Below, piece after piece: positions 1 to 7,797 of a stretch of DNA of 39,240 nucleotides (position 1 is the first letter of the stretch; every line of letters starts with the position of its first letter). A model generated the notes under the pieces. It was given only the letters and a program-made list of their open reading frames with translations, did no database searches and was not told the origin of the DNA. The stretch is from positions 1 to 39,240 of the forward strand of contig JASBSY010000008.1 in the NCBI GenBank assembly GCA_030148705.1, given 5' to 3'. The position numbers were made by a program, and so were the translations under genes. This stretch comes from Pukyongia sp. (lineage in GTDB: Bacteria > Bacteroidota > Bacteroidia > Flavobacteriales > Flavobacteriaceae).

Positions 1-135
1 CTCATCAGCACGATCGATCTTCGCACTATGGGAAGTGAGAAAGTGATCGATGTATCGAGCCTTGCATCTGGAGTCTATATGGTACAGATCACAAGCGAGA
101 GTTCATCCGTGATCAAGCGCTTGCTGAAGGAATAA
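1..135 (+). CDS. C-terminal end of a type IX-secreted protein (partial)
   Basis: Frame 1 is open from the first base to a TAA at 133-135, so only the last 44 residues of a larger protein are present. They read as the end of a type A sorting domain of the Bacteroidota type IX secretion system: a Leu/Ile strand, then SLASGVYMVQI, a short turn, and a basic end (IKRLLKE). In such proteins this domain directs passage through the outer membrane and is then removed. The function of the missing N-terminal part cannot be told. A strong terminator follows at once. Confidence 0.8.
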   Translation, partial: LISTIDLRTMGSEKVIDVSSLASGVYMVQITSESSSVIKRLLKE

Positions 136-163
136 TCACAGCGATTATTTAACCAACCAAAAG

Positions 164-195
164 AAAACCCCCTTCCAAATCGGAAGGGGGTTTTT
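164..195 (+). terminator. Rho-independent terminator after the T9SS cargo gene
   Basis: A perfect 13-bp stem (AAAACCCCCTTCC at 164-176 pairing with GGAAGGGGGTTTT at 182-194) closes a 5-nt loop and runs into a T tract. The A-run on the left arm gives a U tract on the other strand too, so it probably also ends the THX transcript, whose stop codon lies at 214-216 on the minus strand. Confidence 0.9.
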
Positions 196-213
196 GATTA
201 TAAATATTTGTGT

Positions 214-345
214 TTATTTAGGTTTAGACTCGGCGTTTTTCACCGTTCCCGGACGGAGCTTGAACTTTCCGCGTTTGGGACGCAGTTTACCATAAGTTCC
301 CAATACTATTTTACCTCTTTTGGTTTTACGGTCGCCTTTACCCAT
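214..345 (-). CDS. Small ribosomal subunit protein THX family
   Basis: A 43-residue, very basic ORF. It begins [13 protein letters not shown] and continues with [17 protein letters not shown]. This matches the THX family, short Lys/Arg-rich peptides bound to the 30S subunit (known from Thermus) that are common in Bacteroidota. Its ATG overlaps the stop of the upstream small gene by one base (TAATG at 347-343), so the two are probably translationally coupled. It faces the T9SS cargo gene and shares the terminator at 164-195. Overlapping plus-strand ORFs here look like shadows. Confidence 0.85.
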   Translation of the reverse strand: MGKGDRKTKRGKIVLGTYGKLRPKRGKFKLRPGTVKNAESKPK

Positions 346-473
346 TATTTTTTGTTTTGCTGTTTACGAATAGTTTTCTCGTCGAAATCTACTTTATTGG
401 TCTTCTGGTTAATATTGCCAGTAGGGTTCGTTGGATTCTTTTGCTCCTTCGTTCTTTCAAATTTCTTATCCAT
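345..473 (-). CDS. Small basic hypothetical protein upstream of THX
   Basis: A 42-residue ORF starting with ATG at 473. It is rich in Lys, Asn, Gln and Glu (starts [20 protein letters not shown], ends TIRKQQNKK), with no hydrophobic segment, so it is likely a soluble, disordered, charged peptide. It overlaps the THX start by one base (TAATG), which suggests a bicistronic unit and possibly a ribosome-related role; that role is inferred from context only. I do not recognise the family. Being this short, it is easily missed by gene finders. Confidence 0.6.
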   Translation of the reverse strand: MDKKFERTKEQKNPTNPTGNINQKTNKVDFDEKTIRKQQNKK

Positions 474-598
474 GATTCAATTATTTTAGGTTACATTCCC
501 AAACTACTTATTATAATCCTTAATTAATATTAAGAAGCTGTTAGAATTTGGTTAAAGTGTAAGCAACTGAAAAGACTCAACATTATTTTACTAATCAA

Positions 599-1165
599 TT
601 AGCTAGTAACCCAATTTCTAATTATTTGTTTACCATGAGGAGTAAGAACACTTTCCGGGTGAAATTGTACTGTACGGATATCGTATTCACGATGCCGCAG
701 TGACATTATATGGCCTGCTTCATCAACCGAGGTGATTTCCAGTTGAGAGGGAAGGGATTCTACATCAACTACCCACGAATGATATCTTCCAACTTCTATT
801 TCTTTTGGAAGCCCGTCAAAAAGTGTTTCATCGTCCACCAAAATGGTGGCTTTAGTAGCCTTTCCATGGATTACTGTATCCAGATTTAGAATTCGGCCGC
901 CAAATACTTCTGCCACAGCCTGCTGACCGAGACATACTCCGAGGATAGGTTTTTTCCCAGCATAAATCTCAATTACTTTCTTGAGAAAACCTGCTTCATC
1001 AGGAATTCCGGGCCCCGGCGACAGCAATATTCTGTCGAAAGCCCCCGGATCTTCAATCCGAAACTGATTATTTCGTTTCACAACTACTTCGACCTCCAAC
1101 TCTTCCAGATAGTGGACCAAATTGTAAACAAAACTATCATAATTGTCTATTACCAGAATCTTCAT
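599..1165 (-). CDS. pabA: Glutamine amidotransferase subunit of aminodeoxychorismate/anthranilate synthase
   Basis: 188 residues, the normal length for a class I glutamine amidotransferase of the TrpG/PabA group. It supplies ammonia from glutamine to a chorismate-binding partner in folate or tryptophan synthesis. Visible motifs: N-terminal LVIDNYDSFVYNL, the oxyanion segment SPGPGIP (residues 49-55), the nucleophile Cys78 in GVCLGQQ, and His169/Glu171 in FHPES. No partner (PabB/TrpE) or other trp gene is in the window. A stand-alone gene favours PabA or a shared subunit over a trp-operon TrpG, but sequence alone does not separate them. Confidence 0.85.
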   Translation of the reverse strand: MKILVIDNYDSFVYNLVHYLEELEVEVVVKRNNQFRIEDPGAFDRILLSPGPGIPDEAGFLKKVIEIYAGKKPILGVCLGQQAVAEVFGGRILNLDTVIHGKATKATILVDDETLFDGLPKEIEVGRYHSWVVDVESLPSQLEITSVDEAGHIMSLRHREYDIRTVQFHPESVLTPHGKQIIRNWVTS

Positions 1166-1363
1166 TTCTATTTCATGTGTTTTATCTCTTTATCAATCGA
1201 ATTATCATGGACATTTTATTTACCATGAGCGGGAAATAAATATCCTTATTTTCAGTTTCGGGAATTTTCCTGCTGTTGGGATCAAAGGTAAAAATTGTTA
1301 TACTGCGATTGTGATTGTTTGCCACGAATTTTCAGCATTATAAACGTTTGGCATAATTTTTAG

Positions 1364-1379
1364 TCATATACGTATATGA
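1364..1379. promoter_or_regulatory. 16-bp perfect palindrome covering the DUF1800 start codon
   Basis: TCATATACGTATATGA reads the same on both strands and contains the ATG (1376-1378) of the DUF1800 gene. It could be an operator for a dimeric regulator or could hide the start codon in a hairpin in the mRNA. Chance is also possible in such AT-rich sequence. Confidence 0.35.
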
Positions 1380-2728
1380 AACTTTTACATGTATATCATT
1401 TATACCGCAGGGCAGGATTTGGTATCAAGCCGGAACAGGCAAAGGCCCTAACGGCATTTTCGGTGGAGGAGGTAGTGGATCGGCTTATAAGTTCTTCGGA
1501 AAAATACACCCCCTTGGAGATCGACCTCAGCGTGTTCGAGGAGTTTTTCGCACAAAATCCAAAACCGCGATTTATGGATTTTAAGAAGATTCTCGTAAAG
1601 AATAAGCATTTAAAGTTTGAAATCAACAAGGCCTGGTTGGATCGATTGTTCGATCCGACGGAAATATTAAATGAACGTCTCACTCTTTTCTGGGCAAACG
1701 TCTTTGTTTGCAAAGACTACGTGGTGCCCAATGTGCAGCAGTTTAACAATACCCTGAGAAAATTCGCACTCGGGAATTTCAGGGATTTTACCATGGCTGT
1801 TTCCCGTGAACCCGCCATGATAAAATACCTCGACAACAACAAGAATAAGAAGGGTCACCCCAATGAAAACTTTGCACGGGAGTTAATGGAGCTGTTTACC
1901 CTGGGAGTGGGCAACTATACAGAAAAGGATGTAAAGGAAGCCGCCAGGGCATTTACAGGTTATGGATATAAACTCGACGGAACATTTTATTTAAAGCGCA
2001 GAGATCACGATTTCGGGATCAAGGAGTTCATGGGCCGACAGGGCAATTTTAACGGGGACGATATTATTTCAATTATTTGTGAGCAACCTGCTAGTGCCAG
2101 GTTTATCTGTACGAAGCTGTACACTTATTTTGTAAATGAAGTACCAAATTACCGGCATATTCAAGAATTGGAGGATATCTTTTATCCAAGCCTCGAGATC
2201 AGGCCAGTTATTGAGTATATGTTCAAGGCGGCTTGGTTTTATTCAGAAGAAAATATTGGAACCAAGATAAAATCGCCTGTCGATCTGCTTACTTCGATCA
2301 ATAATATAGTGCCTTATGAATTTACCGGAGAGAAGGAGCATGTGTATATCCAGCGTATCACCGGGCAGCTGTTATTTTCCCCACCCAATGTAGCCGGCTG
2401 GAAAGGTGGCCGTGACTGGATTAGTACAAATACATTATTGATCCGTATGAAGCTACCATCGGTCTTCCTGGGGGATGGGTTTGTGCCCAGTTCTCATTTA
2501 AGGAAATTACCGGACGGGCGATCGTTTGGGGATAGATTGCGAGTTAAAAGTTATTGGAAGGAATATGAAAAGGCTTATTCCGGATTGAATAAGGTGGAAT
2601 TAATCGAAGCTATATGTCCCGGCTCCTTACAGCCGGGAACCCAACGGATGTTGAGCCGGGAAACCGGAAGTTCTTCCCGTGAAACGGCACTTCAGTTGAT
2701 GTCGCTTCCCGAATTCCAATTAACCTGA
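1376..2728 (+). CDS. DUF1800 family protein
   Basis: 450 residues. The N-terminus (HVYHLYRRAGFG) is the usual opening of DUF1800 proteins, which supports this start. Further family features are ENFARELMELFTLGVGNYTE near residue 165, the following KEAARAFTGY, and RQGNFNGDDI. There is no clear signal peptide. DUF1800 proteins almost always precede a DUF1501 gene, as here with a 5-bp gap, so the two probably form one transcript and act together. Their biochemical role is not established. The start codon sits in a palindrome. Confidence 0.9.
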   Translation: MKLLHVYHLYRRAGFGIKPEQAKALTAFSVEEVVDRLISSSEKYTPLEIDLSVFEEFFAQNPKPRFMDFKKILVKNKHLKFEINKAWLDRLFDPTEILNERLTLFWANVFVCKDYVVPNVQQFNNTLRKFALGNFRDFTMAVSREPAMIKYLDNNKNKKGHPNENFARELMELFTLGVGNYTEKDVKEAARAFTGYGYKLDGTFYLKRRDHDFGIKEFMGRQGNFNGDDIISIICEQPASARFICTKLYTYFVNEVPNYRHIQELEDIFYPSLEIRPVIEYMFKAAWFYSEENIGTKIKSPVDLLTSINNIVPYEFTGEKEHVYIQRITGQLLFSPPNVAGWKGGRDWISTNTLLIRMKLPSVFLGDGFVPSSHLRKLPDGRSFGDRLRVKSYWKEYEKAYSGLNKVELIEAICPGSLQPGTQRMLSRETGSSSRETALQLMSLPEFQLT

Positions 2729-2733
2729 TTATT

Positions 2734-3924
2734 ATGAAAAGAAGAGATTTTATTAAGAATTCGGCCCTGGCCAGCAGTTTATTCTTTGTGCCTGGATTTG
2801 TAAAGGCAATGGATGACCAGCTGTCTTTGCCTTCAGGATTCAGGCGATTGGTCATCATCCAGCTTGCAGGTGGCAACGACGGGCTTAACACCATAGTACC
2901 CTTCACCAATGATATTTATTACAAGGAGCGTCCCTCAATAGCTATTAGGCAAAACAACCTTCTGCCCTTTACCGATGAGCTCGGATTTAATAAAAACCTT
3001 AGGGCGCTTAAAGAATTATACGACAGCGGCGAGTTAACCATAATTAACGACGTGGGCTATCCCAATCCGGACAGATCGCATTTTCGGGCAACCGATATCT
3101 GGCATACAGGCAGTTCGTCTGATGAGCAACTTAGCAGCGGGTGGATTGGACGTTACCTGGATGGTTACGCCGAAAAATCGTACCATGCTGTTGAAATTGG
3201 GCATGCGCTTTCGTTATTGATGAAAGGAGCGGAGCGAAATGCCGTAGTTACCCGTGATGCAGGGCTGTTACATAAAATTTCGGCCGATCCCTACTTCGAG
3301 CGAATAGAACGTTTTAATGGCGACCGGCACTTAAGTGAGCACAATATGGGTTATTTGTATCAAACAATGGTGGATGCAAGACAGTCTGCCAATTATATTT
3401 ACGAGAAATCCAAGGTGGTCAATTCCCGTTTCGATTACGGCAATTCTGCTTTTGGAAAGCAATTGAAAACCTTGGCGGAGTTTATTAACAGCGGTTTAGA
3501 AACTACGGTATACTATGCCTCATTGGGTGGTTTCGATACTCACGCCCGGCAGGCGGGGGCTCAGGATAGTTTACTCAAGGTATATTCGGAGGCTGTGGGA
3601 ACCATGGTAAAGGATTTAAAAGCAAATAATACTTTTAACGATACGCTAATACTTACTTTTTCTGAATTTGGCCGGCGGGTTTCACAGAACGCAGCCTTGG
3701 GTACCGACCACGGGGCGGCCAACAATGTTTTCGTGATTGGCAATCAACTGAGGAAACCCGGTATGTTCAACAGTGCTCCGGATCTTGCGAATCTTGATGA
3801 GAACGGCGACCTGGTTTACGAAGTAGATTTCCGAGCTATTTATGCGAATATTTTGGAAGACTGGCTTGGGGTGGATAAGGGCGCAATTCTCACAAGTGAC
3901 ATAGCCGGAGTGGGAGTAGTATAA
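2734..3924 (+). CDS. DUF1501 family exported protein
   Basis: 396 residues beginning MKRRDFIKNSALASSLFFVP, a twin-arginine-like leader (RRDF followed by a hydrophobic stretch ending near residue 25). The core carries QLAGGNDGLNTIVP, the DRSHF segment near residue 113, GGFDTHARQ near 266 and FSEFGRR-x-TDHG near 310-330. All are typical of DUF1501, a family related to the alkaline phosphatase/sulfatase fold. It is likely exported folded with the DUF1800 partner just upstream. Substrate unknown. A bidirectional terminator follows. Confidence 0.9.
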   Translation: MKRRDFIKNSALASSLFFVPGFVKAMDDQLSLPSGFRRLVIIQLAGGNDGLNTIVPFTNDIYYKERPSIAIRQNNLLPFTDELGFNKNLRALKELYDSGELTIINDVGYPNPDRSHFRATDIWHTGSSSDEQLSSGWIGRYLDGYAEKSYHAVEIGHALSLLMKGAERNAVVTRDAGLLHKISADPYFERIERFNGDRHLSEHNMGYLYQTMVDARQSANYIYEKSKVVNSRFDYGNSAFGKQLKTLAEFINSGLETTVYYASLGGFDTHARQAGAQDSLLKVYSEAVGTMVKDLKANNTFNDTLILTFSEFGRRVSQNAALGTDHGAANNVFVIGNQLRKPGMFNSAPDLANLDENGDLVYEVDFRAIYANILEDWLGVDKGAILTSDIAGVGVV

Positions 3925-3925
3925 A

Positions 3926-3955
3926 AAAAGCCCCGCAGGGCGAGGCTTCTTTCTT
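3926..3955. terminator. Terminator between convergent DUF1501 and YceI genes
   Basis: Stem AAGCC (3928-3932) with GGCTT (3944-3948), plus inner CG pairs around a CAGGG loop. An A-run precedes it and a T-rich tract (TCTTTCTTTC) follows, so it can act in both directions. Confidence 0.7.
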
Positions 3956-3972
3956 TCATAGCAATCTTATTT

Positions 3973-4539
3973 TTAGAACGCAAGTTCTACATCTAATTCA
4001 AAGTTGTCGGAAATGGTATTGTCACCAAGATTGTCGAAGAAGCTGCCGCTACCAAAGCGTACATTGAATTTAGTACGATCTATCTTTACATGAGCGATAG
4101 CCTTATTTTCTTTCATCTCCAGGTTAAAGGTGATAAGTTCGGTGATCCCTTTTATTGTTATGGTACCATTTACCAGGTAGCCCGACTCGGTTTTCTTACT
4201 TCCTTTAATGTTCAATACAGAGGTAGGGTGGTTTTCAATTCCGAAGAAGTCATCGCTTTTCAGATGCCCTTCCAGTTTTTCTTTAGATTCGCCCTGGAGG
4301 TCTGTTACCTTAATACTGCTCATGTCTACCACCACTTTACCGCCGACCAATTTATCGCCGTCCATACTGAGGTAGCCTTCCTGAATTTTAATGGTTCCGG
4401 TGTGCGACCCAAGTACTTTCTTGCCTTTCCATTCGATGCTGCTACTGGCAACATCAATTGTTTTTACTGTTGCATCTGTAAAGGCGGTGCTTGTAGTTAC
4501 TACCGAAAGCAGGATGATTGATTTTACTGTTGTTTTCAT
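3973..4539 (-). CDS. YceI family periplasmic protein
   Basis: 188 residues with an N-terminal signal peptide (MKTTVKSIILLSVVTTSTAF). The YceI lipocalin-like beta-barrel shows as SSSIEWKGKKVLGSHTGTI, the VDMSSIKVTD strand, HLKSDDFFGIENHP, and the late FNVRFGSGSFFDNLGDN. YceI proteins bind isoprenoid or other lipophilic molecules in the periplasm. It lies 39 bp downstream of the MarR gene on the same strand and is probably co-transcribed and controlled by it. A second, diverged YceI lipoprotein is encoded at 13712-14344. Confidence 0.9.
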   Translation of the reverse strand: MKTTVKSIILLSVVTTSTAFTDATVKTIDVASSSIEWKGKKVLGSHTGTIKIQEGYLSMDGDKLVGGKVVVDMSSIKVTDLQGESKEKLEGHLKSDDFFGIENHPTSVLNIKGSKKTESGYLVNGTITIKGITELITFNLEMKENKAIAHVKIDRTKFNVRFGSGSFFDNLGDNTISDNFELDVELAF

Positions 4540-4578
4540 GTCAATTTTTCTTTTTATAGTTAATAATTAGCAAAGGGT

Positions 4579-5034
4579 TTATTTGGTTCTGAGCGTATCC
4601 AGGAGCAGATTTAATTGCTCCAGGTCGCGTTCAGATAAATTTTTTAGAATTGTCTTATTGTGATTTTCCATTACAGGATCCAGTTCACTAAGTACTTCAA
4701 GCCCTTCCGGAGTGATCAGAATCTCAACTTTTCTCCTGTTCTGTTCACAGATACGCCGTTCTACCCATTCTTTTTTTATGAGTTTGTCCACCAGGCGTGT
4801 GGTATTACTGCTTTTATCGATCATTCGCTCTTGAATAGTACTCAAATTGGCAGGTTTTCCTTTCTGTCCTCGCAGGATACGCATTACGTTGTATTGTTGC
4901 AGGGATAGGCCGTAGGGCTTCAAGGTGCCTGCCACCGAATCTTCGATTATCCGGGAGGTGTACATTAAATTCACAACGGTCTTTGTGTGAAGCGCCATTT
5001 TGTGAATCGACTTAATGGTGGTATCTATATCCAT
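4579..5034 (-). CDS. MarR family transcriptional regulator
   Basis: 151 residues, the normal MarR length. The winged-helix core is visible: LSLQQYNVMRILRGQ (helix leading to the HTH), the recognition region TIQERMIDKSSNTTRLVDKL, and the wing ERRICEQNRRKVEILITPEG, followed by a C-terminal dimerisation helix. MarR dimers bind inverted repeats; palindromes of the TTGTA-N2-TACAA kind lie directly at its own start, so autorepression is likely. The YceI gene downstream is the probable co-regulated gene, and the divergent TlpA-like operon may share control. The ligand cannot be told. Confidence 0.9.
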   Translation of the reverse strand: MDIDTTIKSIHKMALHTKTVVNLMYTSRIIEDSVAGTLKPYGLSLQQYNVMRILRGQKGKPANLSTIQERMIDKSSNTTRLVDKLIKKEWVERRICEQNRRKVEILITPEGLEVLSELDPVMENHNKTILKNLSERDLEQLNLLLDTLRTK

Positions 5035-5035
5035 A

Positions 5036-5069
5036 ATTGTATTTACAATAATTGTATGTACAAATGTAC
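5036..5069. promoter_or_regulatory. Tandem palindromes, candidate MarR operators
   Basis: Three nested inverted repeats adjoin the MarR start codon: ATTGTA-TT-TACAAT (5036-5049), TTGTA-TG-TACAA (5052-5063), and GTAC-AAAT-GTAC (5058-5069). The first two share a TTGTA-N2-TACAA core with centres 15 bp apart. MarR proteins typically bind such 12-16 bp palindromes over their own promoter. That the MarR at 4579-5034 binds here is inferred. Confidence 0.6.
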
Positions 5070-5207
5070 GAAATTGATGTGTTTGTGCAAGAGTTTTAAC
5101 AATTTTTTAATTTTTTTTCTTCCTGAGGTGTCTATTTCGAATGAATCTTAGTTTTAATGTTATGTTAATTTGTTTTCAGAAGCGCCTCACAATAAATACA
5201 TTTAGGC

Positions 5208-5759
5208 ATGAAAATAATTATTGGATTAGGGCTTAGCCTTTTACTGTTTTCCTGTGGTGAAACTAAGAAAGAACATGTTGTTGCTGAAGAGATCAGAACC
5301 AATGCGCAACAGCATACAGAGCTAGAGGATTTCGACGACAGTCCGATCCCGGTTTATGATTTTCCCAAGCTTGAGAAGGAGCTTCTTCAGCTGCGGAACG
5401 ATACGACTTATATTGTTAATTTTTGGGCAACCTGGTGCAAGCCGTGTATAAAAGAATTGCCGTATTTTGAAGAATTGGCTCATAAATATTCAGATGAAAA
5501 AGTTAAGGTGGTATTGGTTAGCCTGGATTTTCCCGAGAATCTTCACACCAAAGTGGTACCGTTTATTGAAAAGTATAAATTGCAATCGGAAGTGATACTG
5601 CTGGCCGATGACGATGCCAACACCTGGATCCCTAAGGTCGATACAAAATGGGAAGGATCTATTCCGGCTACTATAATTTATAATAATAAAACTCGTTCAT
5701 TCTATGAGCGATCGTTTACATACGACGAACTTGAAAATGAATTAAAATCAATTATATAA
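5208..5759 (+). CDS. TlpA/ResA-like thioredoxin-fold lipoprotein
   Basis: 183 residues. A lipoprotein signal (MKIIIGLGLSLLLFSC, lipidated Cys16) places it on the periplasmic side of a membrane. The thioredoxin fold follows with YIVNFWATWCKPCIKE, redox pair Cys77/Cys80, and a cis-proline region GSIPAT. TlpA-type proteins act as thiol reductases or oxidases in the envelope, for example in cytochrome c maturation. It is the first gene of a plus-strand run; 8 bp separate it from the redoxin gene, so they are probably one operon. The upstream region is shared with the divergent MarR gene. Confidence 0.85.
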   Translation: MKIIIGLGLSLLLFSCGETKKEHVVAEEIRTNAQQHTELEDFDDSPIPVYDFPKLEKELLQLRNDTTYIVNFWATWCKPCIKELPYFEELAHKYSDEKVKVVLVSLDFPENLHTKVVPFIEKYKLQSEVILLADDDANTWIPKVDTKWEGSIPATIIYNNKTRSFYERSFTYDELENELKSII

Positions 5760-5767
5760 TTATCACC

Positions 5768-6397
5768 ATGAAAAAGAGACAAATCTTACTAATATTCAGC
5801 CTTGTATTAATGGCCACCCTGGGCCTTGTTGGCTTTTCATCCGGTAACAGCACAAACTCCGAAGGATTGAATATCGGCGATATGGCTGCGGATATTAACC
5901 TGAAGAACGTAAACGGAGAAATGGTGTCCTATGAGGACTACCCCAATGCCAACGGATTTATTGTAATATTCACCTGTAATACCTGCCCCTATGCTGTGGC
6001 AAGTGAAGACAGGATAATTGCATTAGATGCCGAATTCAAACCAAAGGGATATCCGGTGATCGCGATCAATCCCAACAATCCGGCATTACAACCGGATGAT
6101 ACCTTCGAATTAATGCAGAAAAAAGCCAAACAAAAGGGATTTACCTTTCCTTACCTCTACGATTCCAGCAATACGGTTTATGCAAAATATGGAGCGAAAA
6201 AAACACCTCATGTGTACCTGCTCCAAAAGACTTCCGAAGGAAATATGGTTAAGTATATCGGTGCAATTGATGACAATGTTCGCAATGCAGACCTTGTAAA
6301 AGAAAGATTTTTAGCCAATGCCGTTTACGAATTACTGGAAGGAAAAGAAGTTTCAGTCAAAGAGACCAAGGCTATTGGATGTTCCGTAAAACAGTAA
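5768..6397 (+). CDS. Exported redoxin/thioredoxin-like protein
   Basis: 209 residues with an N-terminal signal or anchor (MKKRQILLIFSLVLMATLGL). An AhpC/TSA-redoxin-type domain follows, with the pair Cys70/Cys73 in FTCNTCPYA, a motif seen in a distinct thioredoxin-like group of Bacteroidota. A conserved KKTPHVYLL strand near residue 150 carries the cis-proline. It probably works in envelope thiol chemistry together with the TlpA-like lipoprotein 8 bp upstream. A Cys near the C-terminus (IGCSVKQ) could be a further redox residue. A terminator follows. Confidence 0.8.
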   Translation: MKKRQILLIFSLVLMATLGLVGFSSGNSTNSEGLNIGDMAADINLKNVNGEMVSYEDYPNANGFIVIFTCNTCPYAVASEDRIIALDAEFKPKGYPVIAINPNNPALQPDDTFELMQKKAKQKGFTFPYLYDSSNTVYAKYGAKKTPHVYLLQKTSEGNMVKYIGAIDDNVRNADLVKERFLANAVYELLEGKEVSVKETKAIGCSVKQ

Positions 6398-6418
6398 AAC
6401 GCGTACAAGAACAAATCT

Positions 6419-6453
6419 AAACCGATTGCCTGTACGGAGGCTTTCGGTTTTTT
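6419..6453 (+). terminator. Rho-independent terminator after the redoxin gene
   Basis: AAACCGA (6419-6425) pairs with TCGGTTT (6444-6450), and GCC (6428-6430) with GGC (6439-6441), with a small internal TT/TT loop. A run of T follows at 6448-6453. It separates the TlpA/redoxin unit from the rhodanese genes. Confidence 0.75.
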
Positions 6454-6469
6454 ATATACCGATTAATTC

Positions 6470-6477
6470 TATTTTTG
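6470..6477 (+). promoter_or_regulatory. Candidate -7 box of a Bacteroidota promoter
   Basis: TATTTTTG matches the TAnnTTTG consensus of the major sigma factor in Bacteroidota. It lies just after a terminator and 18 bp before the rhodanese ATG at 6495. No convincing -33 TTTG element is seen at the expected spacing, so this is tentative. Confidence 0.4.
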
Positions 6478-6494
6478 TACTAAAGTAAAACAAT

Positions 6495-6809
6495 ATGCAA
6501 AATTTATCTCAAGAAGAATGGAAGGAACAGATGGCTCAAGATGAAGACGCCGTATTAATAGATGTTCGGACTCCCGCCGAAATTGACATGGGCTATATCC
6601 CGGGTGCGCTACACATGGATATTACGAATGCGGGGAGTTTTATGGAGCAGGCAGAGAAGTTGGATAAGGACAAGAATTTTTATTTGTATTGCAGATCGGG
6701 AAGCAGAAGTGCCCAAGCCGGAATGATTATGAATTCTCTTGGCTTTAATAATACCTACAACCTGGAAGGTGGTTTTGAAGCCTGGGAAGGCGAGAAAACT
6801 TCGTCCTGA
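6495..6809 (+). CDS. Single-domain rhodanese-like protein (cytoplasmic)
   Basis: 104 residues forming one rhodanese domain, which carries sulfane sulfur on a catalytic Cys. Visible: VLIDVRTPAEIDMGYIPGA (CDC25-like N-part) and the active-site loop LYCRSGSRSAQ with Cys66, ending in NLEGGFEAW. There is no signal peptide. It lies 32 bp upstream of a second rhodanese that is exported as a lipoprotein, so the pair could serve the same chemistry on both sides of the membrane. Confidence 0.9.
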   Translation: MQNLSQEEWKEQMAQDEDAVLIDVRTPAEIDMGYIPGALHMDITNAGSFMEQAEKLDKDKNFYLYCRSGSRSAQAGMIMNSLGFNNTYNLEGGFEAWEGEKTSS

Positions 6810-6841
6810 CAGGGGTTAACAATAATGAATAATTCAACTAT

Positions 6842-7273
6842 ATGAGCCGTTTATTCCTGCTATTGTTGTTGCTGACGTGCGGGTTACAGTCCTGTAATCA
6901 AGCCACAGAGTCTGAAAAGATCCCGGTAACCGAAAAAACTACCGCCACTGAAATAAAGAAAGCCGTTGCAGTGTTGCTTTCCCCCTCCGATTATTCGGCG
7001 GCAATAACCGCCGCATCCAAGCCACAGCTTATCGATGTGCGTACTCCTGAAGAAGTTTCGCAAGGGAAGATCGATAAAGCAACAAACTACGATATCAATA
7101 ACCCGGACTTTGGTGAGAATATCGATAAGCTGGATCGCTCCAGACCGGTGTATGTTTACTGTGCGAGCGGGAAGCGAAGTGCTCGTGCGACGGAGTTATT
7201 GAAACAGTCGGGGTTCCTCGTTGTTTACGACCTTAGAGGTGGTTATAATGCCTGGATAGAAGCCGGGTACTAG
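6842..7273 (+). CDS. Rhodanese-like lipoprotein
   Basis: 143 residues. It starts with a lipoprotein signal (MSRLFLLLLLLTCGLQSC, lipobox LQSC, Cys18), then a low-complexity linker and one rhodanese domain: LIDVRTPEEVSQGKI and the catalytic loop VYCASGKRSARA with Cys107, ending in DLRGGYNAW. It is probably anchored in the outer or inner membrane facing the periplasm. It shares the rhodanese core with the gene just upstream, consistent with duplication plus gain of an export signal. Its neighbours (TlpA-like, redoxin) also point to envelope thiol/sulfur handling. Confidence 0.88.
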   Translation: MSRLFLLLLLLTCGLQSCNQATESEKIPVTEKTTATEIKKAVAVLLSPSDYSAAITAASKPQLIDVRTPEEVSQGKIDKATNYDINNPDFGENIDKLDRSRPVYVYCASGKRSARATELLKQSGFLVVYDLRGGYNAWIEAGY

Positions 7274-7404
7274 AAAAGCTCCAACTTCATCATAAATTTT
7301 TAACAAGTTGATTTTGATGCTGTTAAATATTTCCCAAACAGTATTTTCTTAACATCCGCCGGAGTAATAGCTGCGTAAATTTATTTCAATTTAATTCGTA
7401 TGCT

Positions 7405-7788
7405 ATGAAAAATCAAGATCAGATTATTCAAGAAGAAATGCGCAAACTCATCACTAAGAGTTGTCAGCATTTAGATAAAAAGGAGCACAATCCATACTAT
7501 GGAATGCAGAAATCACTGCTGAAATTTTTCTTTTCATCAGCAGACGTGACCATCGATTTCGATGAAGATACCATCCTATTATGGATATCGGATACATCGA
7601 ATCAGTTAAGCGAGAACCTCTACAAGATGAATGATGCGGTTTCGGTAGTCATTTCGTATGTAAACCTGGAAGAAACCCTAAAAGGATGTCTCGAAAAAGG
7701 GAATAAATCTTCTCGTTTCTATAAAACACTATTATTTCACTACAATCATGTTGCCGATGATATTGGGCAGGATGCAATTAGTGCTTAA
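7405..7788 (+). CDS. Hypothetical protein, 127 residues
   Basis: A soluble-looking protein without signal peptide: an N-terminal charged helix (MKNQDQIIQEEMRKLITK), a middle beta-like part with acidic DFDEDTILLWISD, and a C-terminal helical half. I do not recognise the family. It is 9 bp upstream of a small membrane-protein gene and probably co-transcribed with it. The coding character is supported by length, an ATG start and normal codon use. Paired function is only a guess. Confidence 0.6.
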   Translation: MKNQDQIIQEEMRKLITKSCQHLDKKEHNPYYGMQKSLLKFFFSSADVTIDFDEDTILLWISDTSNQLSENLYKMNDAVSVVISYVNLEETLKGCLEKGNKSSRFYKTLLFHYNHVADDIGQDAISA

Positions 7789-7797
7789 ACAGCTATC

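Noticed and set aside
208-489. Plus-strand 93-residue ORF
   Set aside because: It overlaps two small minus-strand genes with better coding character (THX and the basic peptide) and has no recognisable content.
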